The notes below the pieces were generated by a model. That model was not told the origin of the DNA, did no database searches, and saw nothing but the letters and a program-made list of their open reading frames with translations. Positions 1 through 7,594 of a stretch of DNA of 13,069 nucleotides are shown in pieces (the stretch's first letter is position 1; each line of letters starts with the position of its first letter). A program made the position numbers and the translations under genes. Location: contig CAZQEZ010000120.1 in assembly GCA_964592475.1 (NCBI GenBank), positions 1-13,069 on the forward strand, given 5' to 3'. The stretch is from CAZQEZ01 sp964592475 (GTDB taxonomy: Bacteria > Bacteroidota > Bacteroidia > Cytophagales > Cyclobacteriaceae).

Positions 1-1
1 A

Positions 2-649
2 ATGGCGGGTAATGAAACAACCTTGCCAATAACTTTAGACCAGATGATATATCATGCAAAATCAGTGGTTAAGGCTGTGGAGCGAGCCTTGGTAGTGGTA
101 GATATACCTTTTGGTAGTTACCAAGGCAATTCATCCGAAGCATTAAGGTCGGCCATTCGTATCATGAAAGAATCGGGTGCTCATTGTGTGAAAATGGAAG
201 GCGGACTTGAGATTAAAGATTCAGTGATTAGGGTATTAAGTGCAGGTGTTCCGGTAATGGGGCACTTGGGATTAACTCCCCAATCTATTTATAAATTTGG
301 GACCTATACGGTAAGGGCTAAAGATGAAGTAGAAGCTCAAAAGCTATTTGATGATGCTAAATTGCTTGAAGAACTGGGGTGTTTTTCTATGGTTTTGGAA
401 AAAATACCGGCTAAACTAGCCAAGAAAGTGGCAGAAAATGCAATTATTCCATTAATTGGTATTGGTGCGGGGCCTCATGTAGACGGCCAGGTGCTGGTGA
501 TGCATGATATGCTGGGCATTAATCAGGATTTTAAGCCTCGTTTTTTACGACAGTATGCCAATCTGCAAGAAACGATCGATGGAGCAGTTACAAATTATAT
601 TAAAGATGTTAAGTTAGGCTCTTTCCCCAATGATTCGGAAAGCTATTGA
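2..649 (+). CDS. panB: 3-methyl-2-oxobutanoate hydroxymethyltransferase, 5'-truncated by the window edge
   Basis: PanB adds a hydroxymethyl group from methylenetetrahydrofolate to alpha-ketoisovalerate to make ketopantoate, the first committed step of pantothenate and coenzyme A synthesis in the cytoplasm. The visible 215 residues match the family from the MAGNETTLPI segment to the C-terminus. The VVVDIPFG strand supplies a metal-binding Asp (visible residue 34). KMEGG supplies Lys64 and Glu66, equivalent to E. coli Lys112 and Glu114. VLEKIP supplies the catalytic Glu133, equivalent to E. coli Glu181. IGIGAGPHVDGQVLV is the conserved phosphate-binding end of the barrel. That constant offset of 48 means about 48 residues, including the first active-site strand, lie before the window, so the ATG at position 2 is an internal Met and not the start. 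The stop is TGA at 647-649. The next gene starts 53 bases downstream on the same strand with no clear terminator between. Confidence 0.95.
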   Translation: MAGNETTLPITLDQMIYHAKSVVKAVERALVVVDIPFGSYQGNSSEALRSAIRIMKESGAHCVKMEGGLEIKDSVIRVLSAGVPVMGHLGLTPQSIYKFGTYTVRAKDEVEAQKLFDDAKLLEELGCFSMVLEKIPAKLAKKVAENAIIPLIGIGAGPHVDGQVLVMHDMLGINQDFKPRFLRQYANLQETIDGAVTNYIKDVKLGSFPNDSESY

Positions 650-702
650 AAACGGAATGCTTGTAGGCAGACTTATTTACTTAAAATTTTTTTTATCTTA
701 TC

Positions 703-1185
703 ATGCAACGCTTCAAGAATTATTTTACCAAAGTAAAGCAAAAATTAAATAATTTATTGAGGCAAGGGATGAAACCACCTCAACTCGCCCTTGCATTAGC
801 ACTTGGAGCAGCCATTGGCACATTTCCGGTAATAGGAACGAATACTGCTATTTTAATTTTGCTTTGCCTGGTATTGAGGTTGAATTACGTGGCACCGCAA
901 ATTACCAATTACGGTGTGTATCCTTTACAAATTTTGATGCTAGTACCATTTTTTCAAATTGGTAATGCACTTTTTCAATTCAAACTTACCATTCATTTAG
1001 AATCTATGTTGCAATTATTTAAAGAAAACTGGTGGATGGCAATGCAAAAATTTGGTTTAGTGATATGGGCTGCTGTTATAGGATGGGCGGTATTAGTAAT
1101 TCCATTTTTTATAGGAGTATATTTTATTTTTCTATTTTTCTTGCAAAAAATGGCTCGATCACAAAAAATAAAAGAGGCCAAATAA
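703..1185 (+). CDS. DUF2062 family small membrane protein
   Basis: This 160-residue protein resembles the DUF2062 family, whose biochemical role is not established. A basic, amphipathic N-terminus (residues 1-25) leads to the family's Gly/Ala-rich membrane segment at about 26-57, with the motif GAAIGTFPVIGTNTAI. LRLNYVAPQITNYGVYPLQ follows, where other members have an Asn-Pro-rich turn. A second hydrophobic stretch spans about 70-90 and a long one about 113-150. The tail is basic (KMARSQKIKEAK). It is therefore probably an inner-membrane protein with two to four membrane segments. No Shine-Dalgarno sequence precedes the ATG; the leader is T-rich. It may be co-transcribed with panB, but nothing in the sequence links the two functions. 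The last codons and the stop lie in the left arm of the terminator at 1170-1200. Confidence 0.8.
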   Translation: MQRFKNYFTKVKQKLNNLLRQGMKPPQLALALALGAAIGTFPVIGTNTAILILLCLVLRLNYVAPQITNYGVYPLQILMLVPFFQIGNALFQFKLTIHLESMLQLFKENWWMAMQKFGLVIWAAVIGWAVLVIPFFIGVYFIFLFFLQKMARSQKIKEAK

Positions 1186-1200
1186 ATATTGACCTCTTTT
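1170..1200. terminator. bidirectional intrinsic terminator between the DUF2062 and amidase genes
   Basis: AAAAGAGG at 1170-1177 pairs with CCTCTTTT at 1193-1200, giving 8 perfect pairs around a 15-base loop. On the minus strand the stem runs into TTTTATTTTTT, a good U-tract for the amidase transcript. On the plus strand the right arm itself supplies TTTT. The left arm overlaps the last codons and stop of the DUF2062 gene. Confidence 0.75.
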
Positions 1201-1206
1201 ATACAT

Positions 1207-2574
1207 CTATAAATCTGATTCGTTTTCTACATATTTAGCTTGTGCCTCAGCTTGTTTATCTTTCAAGTAAAGTTCTAATGATTTAAAGTAAGCTTTAGCT
1301 ACATCATAAAGTCGGCTAGAAACTTTTTTGCCGTGGAAATCTTTATCCTTTTTGCTCAAGGACTTTATTTCATTTATGTTATCCTGCAGTAAGCTTTCAC
1401 CATAAATAATAACCCCTTTTATCGAACGAGTAAGGTAAAGGTTGCGGTGATAAATACCCGGGCTACCTGAGTAAACTGCATATTTCTTTTGCCAGCTTAG
1501 GTTTTCTTCTTCTTTTACCGGTGGTACATCCAGGATTTCATCATGTGTTTCAATTAAATATTCGGATAAATCTATTGATCTTTCCAAATCGTTACTTAAT
1601 AAAAGTCTTAAGAAATCGATTCTGGTGTCTAGTTTTCTTAATTCTCCCCTTACAAAGCTTCCGGGTACGAATACCATCGAATAATTTGTTTTTACAGGTT
1701 TTAAGAACCCTTCTTTATCTCTTTCGTTTCTCTCTTCCGAATTGAAATGAATGATCAGGGTTATATCAGGATTAAAAGTATTTATTTTTCTAGATCTGCC
1801 TACAAAATCAAGGTATTTGTAATACGAATGGAATACTTGAGGTCTACTGGCTTGTTTAAGCAAGTAATTAGCTCTGCCAGGTTCAATATCCCCAAGCGCT
1901 ACACTTTTTTTCAAATCGGCTTCCATTCTTTTTTCATACCATTCGTCAAAAGGCAAACCTACCGCGCTTTCTCCAACAGTTCTACTGAAATAAACTATGG
2001 CGCCTTCGTTTTCAAGCATTTTTTTCAGAATTTCTGCCACTGTATAATTAAGCTCAGATTCATAAAATTCAACATCCCTTTTCTGCTTTAAATCCTTGCC
2101 TCGTATCTTCACGTACTTTTCTTCTTGTAGTGCTTGTTTCCAATCGCCGGCAAAGTGGCCAGGGTCTATGGCTACTTTTAGTCCGCTAAATTCAGTTTTA
2201 TTGGGTAACGTCAAGTGCCCATACCGGTTTACAATGCTCTGATTGAATGGTCGTGTACCTTTTGTTTGATAAATCTTAAGCATTTCATGATATGGTGTGT
2301 TATAAAGCATTTTCAAAAAGAATTCTGCTTCATTCCAGAATATTTTAATTTCAGGCTTTCGCGAATCTTTAGGGTCGTACATGGTTACTCCACTATCATC
2401 GACCTTTACATAATCCTTAAGATAAGGATCCTTTATCAAATACTCTATATTATGCATAGCCCGGGCCTTATAATCCTGAGCAAAACTTACATGATCTAAA
2501 AATAATAATATCAGTATAACTGGAAAAAAAAATACTGATCGGACACAACACAATGATGAATTAAATTTTTTCAT
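1207..2574 (-). CDS. secreted N-acetylmuramoyl-L-alanine amidase (Amidase_3 family)
   Basis: The protein probably cleaves the amide bond between N-acetylmuramic acid and the stem peptide of peptidoglycan, acting in the periplasm. Residues 1-32 form a signal peptide: a basic start, a hydrophobic core (FFFPVILILLFL) and a likely cut after FA in VSFAQ. The zinc-amidase signature is in order. KVAIDPGHFAG gives His140, YESELNYTVA gives Glu172 in the usual E-x-x-[IL]-N context, and ITLIIHFNSE gives His276. A C-terminal GVIIYGESLLQDN segment sits where the family carries its catalytic Glu (usually LVExGFLSN), but the alignment there is loose. At 455 residues it is long: about 130 residues precede the domain, and a long charged insert lies between Glu172 and His276. 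There is no SPOR or LysM domain, so targeting is unclear. It stands alone in its own transcription unit with a 330-base leader region. Activity should be treated as probable. Confidence 0.85.
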   Translation of the reverse strand: MKKFNSSLCCVRSVFFFPVILILLFLDHVSFAQDYKARAMHNIEYLIKDPYLKDYVKVDDSGVTMYDPKDSRKPEIKIFWNEAEFFLKMLYNTPYHEMLKIYQTKGTRPFNQSIVNRYGHLTLPNKTEFSGLKVAIDPGHFAGDWKQALQEEKYVKIRGKDLKQKRDVEFYESELNYTVAEILKKMLENEGAIVYFSRTVGESAVGLPFDEWYEKRMEADLKKSVALGDIEPGRANYLLKQASRPQVFHSYYKYLDFVGRSRKINTFNPDITLIIHFNSEERNERDKEGFLKPVKTNYSMVFVPGSFVRGELRKLDTRIDFLRLLLSNDLERSIDLSEYLIETHDEILDVPPVKEEENLSWQKKYAVYSGSPGIYHRNLYLTRSIKGVIIYGESLLQDNINEIKSLSKKDKDFHGKKVSSRLYDVAKAYFKSLELYLKDKQAEAQAKYVENESDL

Positions 2575-2796
2575 AACCTGATTAACTTCTAAATTTATCG
2601 CTACTACTGTTTGTAAATGATATTGTATTTAATTGCAGCTAAGCTTATTACATTGATTAACAGAAGAACTAAAATAAACAATTATTGTCGAAATAATTTG
2701 CAGCAATATACAATTTCATAACTGAAGTAAGAAAATCCATGATTTTTAACTAATTAAACATCCATTGTCTTCCCTGCGGTTAGGAGACTTGGCTTT

Positions 2797-2828
2797 CTTG
2801 CAATACAACGGATATGTTTGTATGCAAG
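2797..2828. repeat. inverted repeat / hairpin next to the xylA terminator
   Basis: CTTGCAATACAA (2797-2808) pairs with TTGTATGCAAG (2818-2828) over 11 base pairs with one bulged A, around a 9-base loop. No T-tract follows on either strand, so it does not look like an intrinsic terminator. A CTTGCAATGC variant recurs on the minus strand in the loop of the neighbouring terminator. Its role is unknown. Confidence 0.5.
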
Positions 2829-2833
2829 CAAAC

Positions 2834-2870
2834 AAAAAAACTTCTCTCGCGTGCATTGCAAGAGAAGTTT
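2834..2870 (-). terminator. intrinsic terminator of the galT-xylB-xylA operon
   Basis: AAACTTCTCT (2838-2847) and AGAGAAGTTT (2861-2870) form a perfect 10-bp stem with a 13-base loop. Read on the minus strand, it starts 34 bases after the xylA stop and runs straight into a run of seven T residues (2840-2834). This closes the sugar operon. Confidence 0.85.
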
Positions 2871-2904
2871 CCAATTTAAAAGCTTTTATTCATTTGGTAG
2901 AAAA

Positions 2905-4218
2905 TTATAAATATTGATTCACCACATTTTCATACCACTCTTGCTTGCCACTTATCATGCTGGGCTCTCCTTTATCCTCAGCCAGTTTGCGTAGTGCCTC
3001 TAAGTTCAATTCTCCTTTTTCAAATCTTGCTCCATCTCCACTATCAAAAGAAGAATAGCGCTGATCCTTCATTTTCAGCAAATCCGATTCATTCATCAGC
3101 CTGTCAGCAGCCATAAGTCCTCTGGCAAACGCGTCCATACCTCCAATGTGAGCAATAAAAAGATCTTCCAGATCGGTAGAGTTTCTTCTCAATTTGGCAT
3201 CAAAATTAAAACCTCCGGGAGCCATTCCTCCTTTCTGTAATAAAATCAACATCACCTGGGTAGTATCATAAATATCAGTAGGAAAATAATCAGTATCCCA
3301 GCCATTTTGGAAATCTCCTCGATTGGCATCTATACTTCCTAATAATCCATTGTCTACGGCTAATTGTACATCGTGGGTAAAGGTGTGCCCGGCTAGCGTA
3401 ACATGGTTAGCTTCTAAGTTCAATTTGAAATCTTTATCCAAATTTTGCTCCCGAAGAAACCCAATTACAGTAGCTGCATCAAAATCGTACTGATGTTTGG
3501 TAGGCTCCATTGGCTTTGGTTCAATATAAAAAACACCTTCGAAGCCGTTTTTTCTACCATAGTCGCGAGCTGTTCTCAAAAACTGCCCCAGGTGGTCAAT
3601 TTCCCTTTTCATGTTGGTATTGAACAAGCTCATGTAACCTTCGCGACCTCCCCAAAATGTATATCCTTCTCCTCCAAGTTCTACTGTTGCATCTATGGCC
3701 GCTTTTACTTGAGCAGCTGCATGACATAATACATGAAAATCAGGATTGGTCGCGGCCCCATTCATATAGCGAGGATGACTAAACAGGTTGGCGGTACCCC
3801 ACAGCAATTTTATGCCAGTGTCTTGCTGATATTTTTTGGCCATCTCCACCAGCGTTTGCAGGTTTTTTTCTGATTCGGCTACAGATTTGCCCTCGGGTGC
3901 CAGGTCGCGATCATGGAAACACCAGAAAGGTGCCCCTAGTTTTGTAATAAATTCAAAAGCTGCCTCTAGCCGGTACATGGCATTATCCATGGGGTTGTCA
4001 CTTTTGTCCCAGGGAAATACGCGTGTGCCAGGACCGAAAGGATCGGCATTTACATTAAAGAAAGAATGCCAGTAAGCTACCGCAAATCGGAAATGGTCTT
4101 TCATGGTTTTACCTGCCACTACTTTGTTTTCATCATAAAATTTAAATGACAAGGTGTTTTTTGATTCAGGACCTTCGTATTTAATTTTAGGAATTCCATT
4201 GAAATATTCTGTACTCAT
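2905..4218 (-). CDS. xylA: xylose isomerase
   Basis: XylA interconverts D-xylose and D-xylulose in the cytoplasm, using two divalent metals. The 437-residue length and the residues match class II enzymes such as the 440-residue E. coli protein, with numbering offset by one. FWCFHDRDLAPEG gives catalytic His102 and Asp105. FYIEPKPMEPTKHQYD gives Glu233 and Lys235. KLNLEANHVTLAGH gives Glu269 and His272. SIDANRGDFQNGWDTD gives Asp297, Asp308 and Asp310. NFDAKLRR gives the last metal Asp near 340. Every catalytic and metal residue I could place is present, so the enzyme should be active. It is the last gene of a minus-strand operon, 35 bases after xylB, and is followed by a strong terminator. 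No Shine-Dalgarno sequence precedes the ATG; the leader is A/T-rich, as is usual in this phylum. Confidence 0.97.
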   Translation of the reverse strand: MSTEYFNGIPKIKYEGPESKNTLSFKFYDENKVVAGKTMKDHFRFAVAYWHSFFNVNADPFGPGTRVFPWDKSDNPMDNAMYRLEAAFEFITKLGAPFWCFHDRDLAPEGKSVAESEKNLQTLVEMAKKYQQDTGIKLLWGTANLFSHPRYMNGAATNPDFHVLCHAAAQVKAAIDATVELGGEGYTFWGGREGYMSLFNTNMKREIDHLGQFLRTARDYGRKNGFEGVFYIEPKPMEPTKHQYDFDAATVIGFLREQNLDKDFKLNLEANHVTLAGHTFTHDVQLAVDNGLLGSIDANRGDFQNGWDTDYFPTDIYDTTQVMLILLQKGGMAPGGFNFDAKLRRNSTDLEDLFIAHIGGMDAFARGLMAADRLMNESDLLKMKDQRYSSFDSGDGARFEKGELNLEALRKLAEDKGEPSMISGKQEWYENVVNQYL

Positions 4219-4253
4219 AATTTTCGGAATTTTAGTTTGAAAAAATTTTTAAA

Positions 4254-5753
4254 TTAAGATTTTAAAATGTTATTTAATTGTGCTTGCCATCGCGAATAAA
4301 GCTCTTGATAATAGTTTTTTTGTTCCTTGTCAGGCTCTATTGTCTGAATTGTTTTTAAACCCCGGAAGGTTTCTTCACGATTTTTAAATATTCTTGCTCC
4401 CAGGCCTGCCCCTCTGGCAGCTCCCTGGGCTCCATCAGTATTTACCAACTCTACAGTAGCTCCTGTAGCATTGGCAAATGTATGCTTAAATATATCGCTA
4501 AGGAACATATTGGCTTGTCCTGCTTTAACCACATTCAATTGCAGCCCCATGTTTTGCATTATCTCAAAGCCATAGTTAAGTGCGAATACTATACCTTCTT
4601 GTGAAGCTCTAAATAAATGGTTGCGCTGATGCCGGTTAAAATTAAAATTCAAAAATCGTGCTCCTATGTCATGATTGCCAAGCACTCTTTCTGCACCATT
4701 TCCAAATGGCAATACCATAACTCCATCTGCCCCTGCTGGCACTTTCGCTGCTTCTGCATTCATCGCTTCATAGTCAAGGTTCGCTGCTACATTGTGCTTG
4801 AGCCAGCTATTAAGAATGCCCGTACCGTTGACACAAAGAAGAACCCCATATCTTGGTTTACTTATTTCATGATTTACATGTACAAAAGTATTTACTCGTG
4901 ATTGCTTGTCATAAGAGGGTTGATCAATGATACCATAGACTACCCCCGAGGTGCCGGCAGTAGCAGCCACTTCGCCGGGATCCAACACGTTTAAAGAGAA
5001 AGCATTATTAGGCTGGTCGCCGGCTCTATAGCTGATTTTCGTACCGGCATTTATCCCTAATTGTTGGGCAGCTTCCTGTCTCAATTCACCCTGAATGGCA
5101 AAAGTGGGAACCACCTCAGGAATTAAACTTTTATCAATATTATAATGCTGCAGTAGTTCATCTGAAATTGTTTGTTTTTTATAATCAAAAAAGATTCCTT
5201 CGGAAAGACCACTATTGGTAGTATTTATTTCTCCGGTCAATCGCATTGCTATATAATCTCCCGGCAGCATTATTTTATCTATTTTTTTATAGACATCAGG
5301 CTCATTTTGTTGAACCCAACTAAGCTTTGAGGCGGTAAAATTGCCAGGCGAGTTGAGCAAACTGGAAAGGCAAAAATCACTTCCAAGGGTTTCAAAAGCC
5401 TTATTGCCAATGGCTACAGCCCTACTATCGCACCAGATGATGCTTGGCCTCAGCACCTGTTGATCTTTATCTATACATACAAGGCCATGCATTTGATAGG
5501 AAATACCAATAGCGGCAACTTCATCAGGCTCTATTTTGTACCGAGTTACAATTTCCTGTACACTGGCTACTACATTATCCCACCACATTTCGGGGTTTTG
5601 CTCGGCCCACCCAGGCTCGGGTGCTTGCATGGGCATTTCTGAGGCAGGTGAAGTAGTTGACCCAACCAAAAGGCCATTTTCTGCATCTATTAAAGATGCT
5701 TTTACAGATGAGCTACCTATGTCTAATCCTAATAAATAATGTCCGTCAGCCAT
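4254..5753 (-). CDS. xylB: xylulokinase (FGGY family)
   Basis: XylB phosphorylates D-xylulose with ATP to xylulose 5-phosphate, which enters the pentose phosphate pathway; it uses the product of XylA. The protein has 499 residues. The N-terminal actin-fold phosphate loop is LGLDIGSSSVKASL (residues 8-21). The sugar-contact motif SYQMHG includes Met88 and His89. The catalytic Asp is Asp246 in YRAGDQPNNAF, followed by the AATAGTSGVVYG adenosine-side loop. The FGGY C-terminal signature is seen in VVKAGQANMFLSDIF and VNTDGAQGAARGAGLGA. The gene starts only 2 bases after the galT stop, which implies one transcript and probably coupled translation. No Shine-Dalgarno sequence is visible. FGGY kinases can be hard to tell apart by eye, but the adjacent xylA makes xylulose the natural substrate. 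Confidence 0.95.
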   Translation of the reverse strand: MADGHYLLGLDIGSSSVKASLIDAENGLLVGSTTSPASEMPMQAPEPGWAEQNPEMWWDNVVASVQEIVTRYKIEPDEVAAIGISYQMHGLVCIDKDQQVLRPSIIWCDSRAVAIGNKAFETLGSDFCLSSLLNSPGNFTASKLSWVQQNEPDVYKKIDKIMLPGDYIAMRLTGEINTTNSGLSEGIFFDYKKQTISDELLQHYNIDKSLIPEVVPTFAIQGELRQEAAQQLGINAGTKISYRAGDQPNNAFSLNVLDPGEVAATAGTSGVVYGIIDQPSYDKQSRVNTFVHVNHEISKPRYGVLLCVNGTGILNSWLKHNVAANLDYEAMNAEAAKVPAGADGVMVLPFGNGAERVLGNHDIGARFLNFNFNRHQRNHLFRASQEGIVFALNYGFEIMQNMGLQLNVVKAGQANMFLSDIFKHTFANATGATVELVNTDGAQGAARGAGLGARIFKNREETFRGLKTIQTIEPDKEQKNYYQELYSRWQAQLNNILKS

Positions 5754-5755
5754 AA

Positions 5756-6799
5756 TTATCGGTTTTTGTAATGAATATTTGATAAACTCTTTAATTTTTC
5801 AGCACTAAATTCTGCTGTAATATCTCTTTGCGGATTACCAAGCATTTCGTATCCCACCATAAATTTTTTCACAGAAGCAGACCTGAGCAAAGGCGGGTAA
5901 AAATGCATGTGAAAATGACACTCAGCATGATCCTTTCCATCTGTAGGACTTTGGTGGATGCCTGCAGAATAAGGAAATGATACTTCGAATAAGTTATCGT
6001 ACCGTATTGTGATTTCTTTAATTATAGCAGCGTAGGCATTTTTTTCACTCTCAGTCATTTGTAATAAATTTTGGAAATGACGTTTACTTACGATCATAGT
6101 CTCAAAAGGCCAGGTGGCCCAAAAAGGAACCAATACTGCAAAATGCTCATTTTCAAATATCATGCGACTTTTATCTTCCATTTCCAGCTTCAAGTAGTCA
6201 CCCAGTAAACTGCTATTATTGGCCTTCCAATAGGTCAATTGATGAGTTATTTCTTTAGCAGGTTCAGCAGGAATGATATTTTGAGCCCATATTTGTCCGT
6301 GCGGATGAGGATTGCTACATCCCATTACAGCACCTTTATTTTCGAAAATCTGAACATAATTAATTGCTTCCTGCTTACCTAAGTTGTCAAATTCTTTACA
6401 CCACAAATCGATCACTTTTCGAATATCGTCCACCTCCATCTCCGGTAGCGTAAGATCGTGTCGCGGGGAAAAACATATTACCCGGCAAGTTCCCTTATCA
6501 GCCTCAGCTATTATCAGGTTATCCCTGTTAAGCTTTCCATCAGGCACATCCATAGTAAGTGCGGCAAAGTCATTAGTAAAAACAAAAGTTTCTTCGTATT
6601 TAGGATTTTTTTTACCTCCTGCTCTGGTATTTCCGGGGCATAAATAGCATTTTTCGTCGTATTTAGGCTTTACTTCCGGTTGGGTTTTTTCTACCTGTCC
6701 TTGCCATGGTCTTTTGGATCGATGCGGAGAAACCAATATCCATTCACCGTTCAGGGGATTAAATCTTCTGTGGGAGTGTTCTGCTAGATTAAAATTCAT
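5756..6799 (-). CDS. galT: galactose-1-phosphate uridylyltransferase
   Basis: GalT transfers UMP between UDP-glucose and galactose 1-phosphate, the second step of the Leloir pathway, through a uridylyl-histidine intermediate. The protein has 347 residues, the usual length. RRFNPLNGEWILVSPHR is the class I N-terminal signature. CYLCPGN provides Cys51 and Cys54, SPRHD provides His114, and NPHPHGQ provides His165 for the structural zinc plus the nucleophile His167. The C-terminal ECHFHMHFYPPL histidines match the second metal site. It is the first gene of the minus-strand operon galT-xylB-xylA. galK, galE, galM and a sugar transporter are all absent from this window. Pairing galT with xylBA is unusual and suggests joint use of galactose and xylose, for example from plant or algal polysaccharides. 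The region upstream holds a palindrome that could be its operator. Confidence 0.95.
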   Translation of the reverse strand: MNFNLAEHSHRRFNPLNGEWILVSPHRSKRPWQGQVEKTQPEVKPKYDEKCYLCPGNTRAGGKKNPKYEETFVFTNDFAALTMDVPDGKLNRDNLIIAEADKGTCRVICFSPRHDLTLPEMEVDDIRKVIDLWCKEFDNLGKQEAINYVQIFENKGAVMGCSNPHPHGQIWAQNIIPAEPAKEITHQLTYWKANNSSLLGDYLKLEMEDKSRMIFENEHFAVLVPFWATWPFETMIVSKRHFQNLLQMTESEKNAYAAIIKEITIRYDNLFEVSFPYSAGIHQSPTDGKDHAECHFHMHFYPPLLRSASVKKFMVGYEMLGNPQRDITAEFSAEKLKSLSNIHYKNR

Positions 6800-6882
6800 A
6801 GTTATCTCAAAAAGTTATTTTTCCACTAAAATAGAGATTTTTACCTGTTCTGATGGTTAATTATCAATTTATTTAGATTACT

Positions 6883-6903
6883 AAAGTTATTAATGATAAC
6901 GTT
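6883..6903. promoter_or_regulatory. candidate palindromic operator upstream of galT
   Basis: Centred on 6893 is GTTATTAATGATAAC, a 15-base palindrome with one mismatched pair. It extends to 21 bases (AAAGTTAT..ATAACGTT, two mismatched pairs in all). It lies 87-100 bases upstream of the galT ATG, between the operon and the AraC remnant. This position and symmetry suit a dimeric repressor, but no intact regulator is encoded nearby and no exact TAnnTTTG box was found between it and galT. The assignment rests on symmetry alone. Confidence 0.35.
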
Positions 6904-6926
6904 TATTTACCTCTGTCTAACCACAA

Positions 6927-7402
6927 ATATCTAATGTAAAAGCAATTATTGTGCAGTTTAGAAATGATTTTCCTGGTGATTCATTTTTACAAAAATTAGA
7001 AATGCAAGAACTTCGGCGTATGCTTGATCGCTCCCAAAGGGGAATTCGCTTCAATCAAAAAATAAATCAAATACACCAATACATAATAAAAAACTACAAA
7101 GATCATTAAGCATAGATGAGGCATCTGAGATTGTAAACATGACTAAATCAGCTTTTTGTCATTATTTTAAAAAAAGAACCAGGAAAAATTTCAGTCGGTT
7201 TGTAAACGAAATGCGCGTGGGCCATGCCAGTAAGCTATTGGTAGAAACCGATAATTCAATTTCAGAGATATGTTTTCAAAGCGGATTTCGAAATTTAAGT
7301 AACTTCAATAGGCAATTTAAAGAAATAAACAGCTTGTCTCCTCAAGAATATCGGCAGCAGTTTCGCCAGGAATTTATCATACTCAATAATTATTTTAGTT
7401 AG
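6927..7402 (+). pseudogene. decayed AraC-family transcriptional regulator
   Basis: Two pieces of one cupin-type AraC regulator survive. The first, in the frame of 6951, reads IIVQFRNDFPGDSF, then MLDRSQRGIRF, then INQIHQYIIKNYKDH, and hits TAA at 7107-7109. The second, in the frame of 7139, reads SLSIDEASEIVNM followed by TKSAFCHYFKKRTRKNFSRF, the EMRVGHASKLLVETDNSISE helix region and GFRNLSNFNRQFKEINSLSP, the classic C-terminal double helix-turn-helix. A frameshift near 7103-7108 joins the two. Relatives have about 290 residues. Here the N-terminal roughly 90-100 residues of the cupin are missing, since an upstream TAA at 6918-6920 blocks the frame. About 60 residues also appear deleted between RGIRF and INQIHQY. 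An 87-residue reading frame from ATG 7139 holds most of the DNA-binding domain and could in theory be expressed, but I judge it non-functional. It lies divergent from galT and was probably a regulator of sugar genes. Confidence 0.75.
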
Positions 7403-7441
7403 CCTCCTCTAAAATTCTTAAAATAAATAAATTAAGTTCTA

Positions 7442-7458
7442 ATCCTTATAATAAGGAT
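7442..7458. promoter_or_regulatory. perfect 17-base palindrome, possible operator upstream of the PorP-SPOR gene
   Basis: ATCCTTAT-A-ATAAGGAT is perfectly symmetric with 8-base arms. It lies 137 bases upstream of the PorP-SPOR start and 40 bases after the AraC remnant. No T-tract follows, and a hairpin would need to open to a 5-base loop, so a protein-binding site is more likely than a terminator. The binding protein is unknown. Confidence 0.35.
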
Positions 7459-7498
7459 AGCAGGTAACTACCCAATGTCAGCAAAATATTACATGGCT

Positions 7499-7506
7499 TA
7501 GTTTTG
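7499..7506 (+). promoter_or_regulatory. candidate -7 promoter box of the PorP-SPOR gene
   Basis: TAGTTTTG matches the Bacteroidota -7 consensus TAnnTTTG exactly and would leave a leader of about 80 bases. No clear TTG -33 element lies 17-23 bases upstream, so the call is weak. Confidence 0.3.
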
Positions 7507-7594
7507 AGTTTTTCTCCCAATATTTCAATAATATCTTCTTCCTAACTTGGAATATAATTTATTAACAAGATTCTAACATTATACAATTATTGCT

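Larger units (their letters stand above)
2575..2904. other. 330-base gene-free region between the amidase start and the xylA end
   Basis: No coding signal was found on either strand. The half near 2575 must hold the amidase promoter, but no exact TAnnTTTG box is present on the minus strand. An AT-rich inverted repeat (AATTATT at 2680-2686 and AATAATT at 2692-2698, 5-base loop) lies about 105 bases upstream of the amidase ATG and could be an operator. The other half holds the hairpin at 2797-2828 and the xylA terminator at 2834-2870. Confidence 0.5.

Noticed and set aside
2..4. ATG at position 2 as the panB start
   Set aside because: It is the conserved internal Met of the MAGNETTLPI segment; an intact PanB has about 48 more residues before it, including an active-site strand.
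1521..2499. Plus-strand open frames within the amidase gene
   Set aside because: They lack recognisable domains and lie opposite a minus-strand gene with a signal peptide and zinc-amidase motifs.
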